This document shows, one piece after another, positions 55,925-64,000 of a stretch of DNA of 64,000 nt. Within the stretch, counting starts at the first letter, position 1. Each line of letters starts with the position of its first letter. The DNA is from Lampris incognitus (taxonomy: Eukaryota; Chordata; Actinopteri; Lampriformes; Lampridae): contig NC_079223.1 of NCBI RefSeq assembly GCF_029633865.1, positions 8,523,432 to 8,587,431 of the forward strand. The letters run 5' to 3'. The position numbers and the translations under genes are program-made. The notes beneath the pieces were generated by a model. It ran no database searches, had not been told where the DNA came from, and was given only the letters and a program-made list of their open reading frames with translations.

Positions 55925-56520
55925 GGAATCCATTTGTGGAGGATACGGTATGAAAGAGGACCTGGCTTCTACCAAATCGATACTTAATCACCAATAAAGT
56001 TAAGGACATTTCTTTTAAGCTCATTCATAAATTATATCCAGGCAAAACTATGTTAAAAAAAATAAAGAATTGTAGTATGTAGTATGTATGTAGTATTGAA
56101 TTGTAGTTTATATGTCCAGAAACTGTGGGGCATCTATTTGGGCATTGCCCAATTGTGAGGAATTTCTGGCAAAACCCACGTGCTTCCAGTACTGAAAGTA
56201 CTGATGAACGTTTCATTTTACTTTGGAAAAATGTACCGTTTGGTCTCCTGGAAGGTAACACACAGACAAATACTTACGTGTACATGATAAATCCTGTTAT
56301 TATAATGGCCAAATTCCATATCCATAAATGTACATCTACTGGTAAGAAACCATGATACATTTCCTTTAGCCTGAAGTTCAAAATTGACAATTTTAATTAG
56401 TACCCCCCCCCCGAGTTAAACTATAGCGTTAATTTCTTTTTTTTACCTTTTTTGTTTGCTATGTGTACCTTTTCCCATATGTTATGTACATGTATGTTTT
56501 AATAAATAAAAAAATGATCC
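55925..56520 (+). mobile_element. L1/Tx1-like LINE 3' end
   Basis: Broken frames encode CPETVGHLFGHCPIVRNFW (zinc-knuckle region) and IIMAKFHIHKC, standard for the end of fish L1 ORF2, followed by a short UTR ending AATAAATAAAAAAATGA. Confidence 0.7.
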
Positions 56521-56529
56521 AAATGTGTA

Positions 56530-57670
56530 TATCATATTTAAACTATTTACATAATCAGTCTATGAACAGGTTCATCGCTTCCTCTTACCATCTACTCCCT
56601 CCGTGCCTTGTTACCGACGAGACTTCACCAATTAATTTGTTTTAATGGACCCCCCTTCATTTGATTCTGGTCATTGGAAGCGTTGTTCGCCAAACTCGCC
56701 ACTAGGTGTCAGCATTGCACAATACATCAGCGAACGCTGCTGGCGAGCTGAGTTGTTGGACCGCGTCTGTGGCCGCTCCATGAAACAACCGCTGAACTTC
56801 TGGTTCCCATTGGCAACAACGGTCATTATCTTTGAACTAACGGGTCCGACAGACAATACAGAGGCATGCTGACATTTCTGGCTTCGCTAGCCTTAATTAC
56901 TCTCCCCAGCCGTTAATGTCTGCAGCCTCGTGAATCCCACTGATTATCATTTCACCATTATTTTGCCGCGTAGCAGTGTACCTATTTTTGATTTATACCG
57001 AGCAGTTATTATAGCGCTAATTATCTTGCGTGACTCATATCGAGCATGGAGAACGGATACTCGCATTTCATACAATAAAATAACACAACCTCGCCCCCCC
57101 TGTTTTTCTTTTCCGCAACGCTGCAGCAGCTCAGACGTGCTCAGTCAAATGTTTATATCTCGATATCTCAGCCACCCACAAGGGAGGTAAACAACGTGTC
57201 CTTGTCTTATCTCATAAATATGTCGCCTCACATCTCACAGCTGTGCCCCTGCCTGCCTGCCTGCGCACAAATGACCGCTTCTTCCTCCGGTTCCCGGTTC
57301 TCTGCTTCCCCTCCGTCCCCCCTGACCTCCATCCATTGCGACATCCGCTCCTGGCATCCAACCAGATCGAGCCTCGCCTCACCTCCGCGTCCACGGCTCA
57401 GTGATGTACCCAGGAAGGATTAGGCCCAGAGAACACCGTGCAAGTCTAAAGACAGCAATGATCTGACGTATAATCAATGTCTCAAGGAGGCCCTGACTCT
57501 GACGCGTCCGGCAAGAGGAACCGGAGGGTGTGCGCGTTTAGTGTGACCGACAAATGGTGCAAATACACAGTGAGAGACACCGCATGCAGCCCCGCCATCG
57601 AACTGCTTTGTATGTCCCGGAGACCCCACGACGGAGTCCGGCAGTGTCATCATAGGTGCTGCTTGTGCCC
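56530..57670. other. Intergenic, no gene assigned
   Basis: An open frame at 57478 (MSQGGPDSDASGKRNRRVC and on) runs into the MITE at 57677; it resembles no family I recognise and is left unassigned. Confidence 0.4.
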
Positions 57671-57676
57671 CCCAGC

Positions 57677-57942
57677 AGTGGCGCCCCCAGGAATTTTTCA
57701 TCGGGGGGGGGCAAATGGGGCCACTGAAAATCTTGGGGCGGCACTCCAAAACCAAAAGCCATGACTGAATTTCGGGAATTCTATGCTGCTGTTGCAGTAT
57801 ACTGTATAGGCTAGTGGAAAACTGTCAATATGAGAGTTAAGAAAAATATACATTATTGATTTAAATGAACAGCACCTAATGTAAGATATCAGATAGAAGC
57901 ATATTCTGCATATGCCACTCGTGGCTGGGGGGGGGGGCAGTT
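57677..57942. mobile_element. hAT-type MITE, copy 2 (3' end incomplete)
   Basis: It starts CAGTGGCGCCCCCAGG and shares CTGAATTTCGGGAATTCTAT and the rest of the body with the 37185 copy, but stops inside the G-rich run before the terminal repeat. Confidence 0.8.
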
Positions 57943-57970
57943 CCGCGATGGCGTCGATCAAGAATTATAT

Positions 57971-58129
57971 TGTAACGCGCATGGATACGTAGACACGCTG
58001 GCCGCTAGGTGGCGACTCTGACCCTTTAGTCGAGAGGTTAGCGATGGTCTCCTGCGGTGCGGGCGATGCGGGTTCGCTTCCCGGCCGCGGCACTTCCTGT
58101 GGTTGCGTTGTCCCCCCGAATTCGCTACA
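57971..58129 (+). mobile_element. Solo tRNA-like LTR, second subfamily, with 4-bp target duplication
   Basis: This 159-bp copy has TGTAACG...CTACA ends and ATAT duplicated on both sides (57967-57970 and 58130-58133). Box A-like TAGTCGAGAGGTTAGCGATGG is spaced like a tRNA from GGTTCGCTTCCC. A hAT MITE starts 16 bp downstream. Confidence 0.72.
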
Positions 58130-58144
58130 ATATGTACAAACTTT

Positions 58145-58605
58145 GGTAACACTTTAGTATGGGGAACGTAGTCACCATTAATTAGGTGCGTATTAGCATG
58201 CAAATTAGCAACATATTGGCTCTTAATTGGTCATTATTACGTACTCATTAATGCCTTATTCTGCATGGCCTTATTATACAACCAGTAAGCCATTAACTAT
58301 GAGTTTTCCCTCTATAACCTCAGAAGTATTGCTTATTAGTAGTACCATCTCAATATGGTTTGCTTAGTATGGACTTTATAAGGTGGTAGTACCACAAGAA
58401 GAGTTATTCTCCCTTACTAACACTTAATGAATATGCTCTGTTCTTACATAACAACACACAAAACTACAAGTGTTCATAGTGTTAAATTACTGTAAATTGA
58501 GTTTCTGTTACTTAGAATATGTTCCCCATACTAAAGTGACATCTTGATCATTACTAATTCACTAGTAATTAAGTTTTTTTATGTTCCCCATACTAAAGTG
58601 TTACC
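58145..58605. mobile_element. 461-bp MITE with GGTAACACTTTAGTATGGGG ends
   Basis: Terminal inverted repeats GGTAACACTTTAGTATGGGG are followed at both sides by a perfect 8-bp duplication CAAACTTT (58137-58144 and 58606-58613), indicating hAT-type insertion. No coding content. Confidence 0.9.
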
Positions 58606-58815
58606 CAAACTTTAGAAAACCCCAGGAGAGATATGTGGGAAAACTCACACTTAACGATATGTTAGACCGATATGTTAACAAATTTACAAAACAAAAGCAG
58701 TTTCTCTCCCTCTTGTACTAATTATATTCAAACCATGTGATTTTAAGATTTAGCTCATAACTGCTGCAGATGATGGACACACGGTTGAAAAATGTCTAAT
58801 GAAATTGAAATGTCT

Positions 58816-59356
58816 TTATTTTAAATTGCTTTTGTTTCTTAAAAAAAGCATAACCGTTTTATACAATGAATAATATATAACTTGAAAGTTGTATCGGTCT
58901 GGAGGAACTACCGAGTCACACGCATTTGTCAATGCACAGGAAACCAAGGCAATGTTATCCAGTGTCGTCCTACCGGCACCATCCTCATTACTGAGGTAGT
59001 CTGTCGGTAAAATTCCCTGCAGAATTGTAAAATTTCCCCGTACCAGGCCAATGACACGCTCCACGCGGGCAGACGCAATTTTTCTTGTTGCCTCAATTTC
59101 TAGAGGACCGAGCTGCTTTTCCCCTCTTGTAAAAGCAGGTATCTGAACTTCTGCGTGATACTAATTTTTCGTCTGTAAGATCCTCCCGACTTATCCTTAT
59201 CATTTTCTTCTTCTTTCCTCTGACAACCTTCGAGTTTCTTCTTGATGGCTGATTATCTTCGGAAAGTGAAAGTTGTGGAGTTAGAAAACAACGAGACAGG
59301 AGACGTGAGAGTAGACGTAGTCGAGGTAGTTTACTAGCTCCAACTTTGCATGTCAT
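58816..59356 (-). pseudogene. DDE transposase C-terminal fragment (ISL2EU/Harbinger-like)
   Basis: Frames read RKIASAR then [17 protein letters not shown], then [19 protein letters not shown], matching the end of DDE_Tnp_4 transposases (R.HVERVIGRVK.F.IL, then CALTN). It is oriented opposite to the THAP exon at 59806, so it comes from another copy or an inverted rearrangement. Confidence 0.6.
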
Positions 59357-59805
59357 ACGTTCGACAACGACACTGAACTGTGTACCGGAAGCGGAAGTGC
59401 ATTATCTGACCCCTCGCCTCTTCCCTTAAAGGTACACTGTCCTCTTAGGTGAATGTCTCTAGTTATATACATGTGGGTCACCACAAAGTAGGACTTTTTC
59501 CACTCTCTTGTCAGCCCGATTGGAACAACCAAAGACAGCGCAGAAATTAACCATTGTAAAATATGGGACGACGGCAGCTATGCTGTATGAATCAAGCCTT
59601 GAAACGACTTCTGTCCAATCTGTTCAGAAAACGTTTAGCATCGCGCAGTGAGAGCAACGCGGTATCCTATCGAGCTCCGGTAGGTGACGTCACGCAATAG
59701 TCGAAATCGAAACACCGCCATTTTGGCAGGAAAGCGGGCCTATTGCTGGGCAAATGACTGCTAGCTAGCAGCAAGTCTCTTCGCTTGCTGTGTTTATACA
59801 GTGAA

Positions 59806-60590
59806 TATGGTGGATGGCTGCTGTGCGCCGGGATGCCAGAACAGTCCCGGACATGTAAAAGGGAGAGCATTTTTATCGGATTCCTAAAGATCCTGAAAGA
59901 CGACATAAATGGATCACTGCCATACAGTAGTGGATCTAGAGATTTTTTCCTGGGGTGGCAAAGGGGTGGCAAGACTGTGTCCCAGAGGTGGCAGCTGCCA
60001 CCCCTTGCCACCCTGTAGATCCGCGCCTGTGAGGGGGAGGGGGGATTCTAAATCGGCGACTTCTGTTTGAGATGAGTTCGGCGCGGGTCTCATTGACCTT
60101 CACCATGCATGTACATAAAATATACTTTAAAAACATATTATCTGATTTATAAATGGGGTGGCAAAGGGGTGGCAAGACTGTGTCCCAGAGGTGGCAGCTG
60201 CCACCCCTTGCCCCCCTGTAGATCCGCCCCTGCTGCCATAAAACCTGCTAGAAGCGACCAGAAGAAAACTGAGCGATGGGACCCACAAGCAATGCATTCC
60301 GCTTGTGTAGTGACCGCTTCATATCAGGTACAGAATACAACACTAACTAGCGTTAATATAGCATTTATTTAACAGGCTTTTGTTATGGTTTCTGACTATT
60401 TTATCACACTAAAAGGCAAGTTCGACCTATGCACTATGGCGTGGACTTTGCGGGGCTAACAAAGGCTGAGATAAAAAAAAACAACTAAGCCTGTTGCTCA
60501 CTAAAACGTGACTGGACATTCTCTATCTACTTATGTTTTAGGGAGAAAGAGTGATAACCCTCTGTCACCCGGCTACGTCCCATCCATTTA
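59806..60590 (+). pseudogene. THAP-domain exons of the ISL2EU transposase, interrupted
   Basis: The start reads MVDGCCAPGCQNSPGHVKGR (C2 of the THAP C2CH finger). After a one-base shift it continues HFYRIPKDPERRHKWITAI, is broken by a hAT MITE at 59925-60232, and resumes AIKPARSDQ..., W-P, then RLCSDRFISG after another shift. A donor at 60327 and an acceptor before 60542 join to GRKSDNPLSPGYVPSI, a standard post-THAP segment. A second zinc-ligand His is Arg here (CSDRF for CSDHF). Confidence 0.68.
59925..60232. mobile_element. hAT MITE inserted in the THAP exon
   Basis: CTGCCATA is duplicated perfectly at 59917-59924 and 60233-60240. Ends are CAGTAGTGGATCTAGA and TAGATCCGCCCCTG. The interior carries an 80-bp segment (GGGGTGGCAAAGGGGTGGCA and onward) twice, at 59951 and 60153. 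Confidence 0.88.
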
Positions 60591-60820
60591 AAACGCGTTG
60601 CTGAACAAAGCGTTTCACAGTAACTGCAGCTTATCGTAAAGGTTTATCATAAAGGTATAACTTAATGCATGAGGTGGTGCCTTTCGAAATTCATTCACAG
60701 TGATAATGTAGTTGAGTCTTGGTAAATCGAAGATACAGACTAGCTAACGCTACATACAAGTTATGACGTCACACTGCCCACTGCTTATGCTAGCTTTAAC
60801 TAACATGAAGTGACACTTAC

Positions 60821-61033
60821 CCTTCCAGTGACGAGAAAACAATTTTTAGTCGGTAGACTCCAAAGCTGAATATTTGTCACGAATCCAGATTTCGTCCATT
60901 TGTACCCCTCCAGGCTTTTGTAGGCTTTCAAAGACTCTCCAGAGTAGGACGATGGAAAGTTGATCAGGTAATTGTAGATGGCTGGGTACTGCAGGTCTGT
61001 TTCAATACGCGTGAAAAGCTCCCTGGGGGGCAT
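60821..61033 (-). pseudogene. N-terminal exon of an ISL2EU SWIM/YqaJ-type partner protein
   Basis: It reads MPPRELFTRIETD, then YPAIYNYLINFPSSYSGESL and KAYKSLEGYKWTKSGFV, a motif set found at the start of SWIM/YqaJ proteins of fish transposons. It ends at a good donor, AGG|gtaagt. No following exon was found in the element, so it is a stranded first exon. Confidence 0.6.
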
Positions 61034-61359
61034 TATAAGGGTCAGTAATGTTTAATTTGTCAAGTTTCGCAATATAGCGTTCACTGTCTTTGGAATTAAA
61101 ATGCGCAGTGAACTGACGGCTTGAAATCAACGCTGGCGCCATTCATTTTTGCTCGGCGCACACGATTTTCTTCCTGCCAAAATGGCCGCGTAAACGAAAC
61201 TAGTCCCGTGACGCCCGGAGCTCTATGGATTGGAGCCGTTCTCCTCCAACATGGCGGATGTGTTGCCGTCACGTGATTTGTGACGTAATATGAGAACGAC
61301 CCATACCCAATTCCCTGATATATACCAGTACAAGTCAAGCAAACCTGAACATGAGACAG

Positions 61360-63790
61360 TTAATCTGTGGACAGATGATTCAGTCGAGACACTAAGGGGG
61401 TGTCTTACGTTTGCAGGTTGGCCCATATTCCATGCATTAGAGCTGATGAGGCTACGGTTGCCATAACCGATTACATGAAATTCTGCCGTCGACAGTGTGG
61501 TAGCCAAGAAGGATGTCGTCGTCTATCCCAACTATATACCTAAAGACTGCTTAGATATGAAAAAGCAACCCTTTAGAAATAAAGAAGGGGCAGGACTGTC
61601 AGTAGATCAAAGGGAACTTAAACAACGCCTTACAAATGCAAGGGAACAACAACACGATGGACTAGAGCTTTCAAACTTCCACACTAAAAGTCTTTGGAAC
61701 AAAATGAAATCACTTACAATATGAACCCTGCAAAGAAACACATTATCACCCTGGATGAACGACAAAAATCAAACGAGCCGAATGACTTTTACTTGAGGTT
61801 TGATTCACAAAACGTCTCCCAAGCGTTGCATTCTCTGCCAGACAGACGCCACCTGCCGGCCAGAAGTGGACTCACCAGCGTCTCAGTAGGGTGTGCGTTC
61901 ATAAATCCACAGGCCCAGACGGACTGCCAGATTTTTTTCTTTCTTCTTCTTTATTTTTCTGCTCAAAAGTTGCGCAAAGGAATTTACACCCGCACGGTGT
62001 CCCATATGCCATATTCCTTAGAAACTGACATTGTGCCAGCTTTGTGGAAGAAGTCCGTCATAACACCAGCGCCTAAAAAGCCCTGTGCCCACAGAGAATT
62101 AGGATTTTCATCCTGTAGCCTTGACCTCGTTCGTCATGAAATGTTTTGAGAAATGTGTAGTGTCCCTGCTCAAGAAGGGAGGCGAGCCGATATTGCCAAT
62201 AAGCATGAGTGCAGCGCTGAGGGCGCCATCCTCGGCATTTCACTTTATCTCCAAGCACCTTGAGAGCATAAAAGCTTGCCGTCGAATTTTTATTTGTTGA
62301 CTTTAGTTCAGCGTTTAATACTGTGCAACCCTACATGCTCTTAGAGCAGCCCGAAGGACATAAGTGTTAACACTACCCTGATTAGATGGTTTTATTCATT
62401 TTTAACTAATAGGACACAACAAGTGAAGGCCAATGGGATGCTGTCAGAGACCAAACACAGCAACACAGGGGTCCCACGAGGTTGTGTGGTATCACCTACA
62501 CTCCTCATATTTATTGTGTACTAATGACTGCAGGAAAGTAAACCCCAGTAATTATAGTACAGAATTGGCTGATGATGTTGTGATTTTGAGCCTTCTCCAC
62601 AAGGACACGGGCCCTTCTGTGTACCACGGTGAGATAGACACTTTCATCAAGTGGTGTGACACCAGCCATCCCATTCTAAATGTCTCCGAAACACAGGAGA
62701 TGGTCTTTTGACCCGAGGTAAGTGACTGACCATGAGCCAAAAGTCAGACAGTCACTCAGGTGTGCTCATATAAGTACTTAGATATCCACATGGACAACCT
62801 TCTTCGCTGGACCTGTGCAATAGACTGCAGCAGAGACTTTACTTTCTAAGGCGATGGAGGCTTTATGGCGTGAGCAGCCAGATTATGCTCCAATCCTAGA
62901 GAGCATCGTTAGATACGGAATTACAGCATGGCTTGGCAACCTAGCAGTGCAGCTGAAAAGCAGGCTTTCAATCATGCACAAAACGGCTGTGAAGGTAATA
63001 GGGAAGAAAGAACACGAGCCCACACAGAACAAACCAAACCACTTGAAGCTATCGTTTGTTCCAGCCTCTACCAAGCTGCTGAACTCTAACGCCAAATCTT
63101 AGTGTAGTAGAGTAAACAATGTGCAAAAATGTTTCTTTTTTAGCCGTCGTGTTGTCAATGTCAAATGTATAGTCAAATTTCTCCTTTATGGGCGGCGTGG
63201 CGGTCTGTTCCGTTGCCTACCAACACGGAGATCGCCGGTTCGAATCCCCGTGTTACCTCCGGCTTGGTCGGCCGTCCCTACAGACACAATTGGCCGTGTC
63301 TGCGGGTGGGAAGCCGGATGTGGGTATGTGTCCTGGTCGCTGCACTAGCGCCTCCTCTGGTTGGTCGAAGCGCCTGTTCAGGGCAACTGGGGGGGGGAAT
63401 AGCGTGATCCTCCCACGCGCTACGTCCCCCTGGCGAAACTCCTCACTGTCAGGGTGAAAAGAAGCGGCTGGCGACTCCACATGTATGGGAGGAGCCATGT
63501 GGTAGTCTGCAGCCCTCCCCGGATCGGCAGACCGGGTGGAGCAGAGAGTGTGACAGCTCGGAAGAGTGGGGTAATGGGCGAAATGTAATTGGGGAGAAAA
63601 GGGGGAAATGTCTATTTATGTTTTTAAGATGTTTTTTTTTTTAATGTGAATCAACTGTCCAGTGTTGTGTCAGACGCTTCTCGTGTTTTTGTGATGGTTT
63701 CTTTCTATATGAAGCAACGGACTGCAGTACTGTGCCCAAGACAAATTTCCACTCGGGGACAATAAAGTTTACTTTACTCTATTCCCATCC
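61360..63790 (+). mobile_element. Decayed fish LINE (CR1/Rex1-type), ORF2 to 3' tail
   Basis: Pre-RT motif NDFYLRFDSQN near 61780, RT motifs FVDFSSAFNTVQP (about 62295), GVPRGCVVSPTL and ELADDVVILSLL with the DD catalytic pair (about 62470-62600), then IKWCDTS and a thumb-like region to about 63110. The 3' tail GGGGACAATAAAGTTTAC lies at 63755, beyond an inserted SINE (63183-63610). Several stops and frameshifts separate the motifs, so it is inactive. Confidence 0.75.
63183..63610 (+). mobile_element. SINE family 2, full length, inserted in a LINE tail
   Basis: Complete family structure. LINE 3' sequence is found on both sides, so this SINE inserted into the older LINE. Confidence 0.82.
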
Positions 63791-64000
63791 TCTTTTGCTA
63801 AAAATACAACCTCTATCAAAGCTACCTCACCAGCACGGGGTTTCAAATGCCTCCAGCCTTCTGCAAGATGTTCTCCACCTTCTCCTTCCCCCTCAACCCC
63901 CTTACCACCTCCCTCGCTTGTTCCTTATCCGATGCGAGGGTCAAAGGACAGGATGTTGTGTTGCCGTAAAGGCCCTTGAGGCAAATTGGTAATTTGTGAT

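Larger units (their letters stand above)
59672..61223. mobile_element. Internally deleted ISL2EU (IS4EU)-type DNA transposon
   Basis: Terminal repeats start GAGCTCCGG and reach GCCATTTTGGCAGGAA on both ends (59672 inward and 61223 inward). At the left end a THAP-domain exon points right; at the right end an exon of the SWIM/YqaJ partner protein points left. This arrangement is typical of ISL2EU elements, which encode a THAP transposase plus a YqaJ nuclease. The DDE core and nuclease core are missing between them. Confidence 0.68.

Noticed and set aside
57478-57764. Open frame MSQGGPDSDASGKRNRRVC as a host exon
   Set aside because: No family resemblance, and the frame continues into a MITE; kept as unassigned.

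Overview
The window is vertebrate nuclear DNA, almost certainly from a teleost fish. It holds multi-exon genes with GT-AG introns, a vertebrate-type prosaposin, and a dense fish-style load of Tc1, hAT and ISL2EU DNA transposons, tRNA-derived SINEs, LINE fragments and long CA/TA microsatellites. The species cannot be named from the sequence alone.

Four host genes can be modelled completely. (1) nolc1 (nucleolar phosphoprotein Nopp140), minus strand, 2404-13884: 14 coding exons that splice in phase to an 893-residue protein. (2) mrps6 (mitochondrial ribosomal protein bS6m), plus strand, 14259-14618: one uninterrupted exon, head-to-head with nolc1 across about 375 bp. (3) psap (prosaposin), plus strand, 20296-33825: 14 coding exons plus a conserved optional 6-nt microexon, 534 or 536 residues, with two TFEB/CLEAR-type E-boxes just upstream. 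(4) slc29a3 (lysosomal equilibrative nucleoside transporter ENT3), minus strand, 44161-53258: five coding exons, 467 residues, with a probable non-coding first exon near 54.8 kb. psap and slc29a3 converge tail to tail about 10 kb apart. Both products act in lysosomes, and the human orthologues also lie near each other on chromosome 10.

Layout. 0-2.4 kb: a CGGBP1-like hAT finger fossil and a SINE downstream of nolc1. 2.4-13.9 kb: nolc1; one intron carries a Tc1 element (8250-11953) that was itself invaded by a hAT element and several MITEs. 13.9-14.6 kb: bidirectional promoter and mrps6. 15-20 kb: repeat-rich, with a 2.1 kb foldback element and a 1.2 kb near-perfect palindrome made from two inverted Tc1 halves, ending about 280 bp before the psap start codon. 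20-34 kb: psap. 34-44 kb: no gene seen; SINEs, a 373-bp TRIM-like LTR element, hAT MITEs and microsatellites. 44-55 kb: slc29a3, with SINEs close to its exons and a 176-bp tandem duplication near its likely promoter. 55-64 kb: no complete host gene; an L1-type tail, hAT MITEs, a degenerate ISL2EU element (THAP exon one way, SWIM/YqaJ-partner exon the other way) and a decayed LINE.

The least familiar signal is a family of short LTR-like elements (about 135-300 bp, TG...CA ends) whose LTR body itself resembles a class II tRNA (Leu/Ser box A and box B). The one complete copy, 35795-36167, has two LTRs and an 18-nt primer-binding site complementary to the 3' end of tRNA-Leu. At least six further solo or partial copies are scattered through the window.
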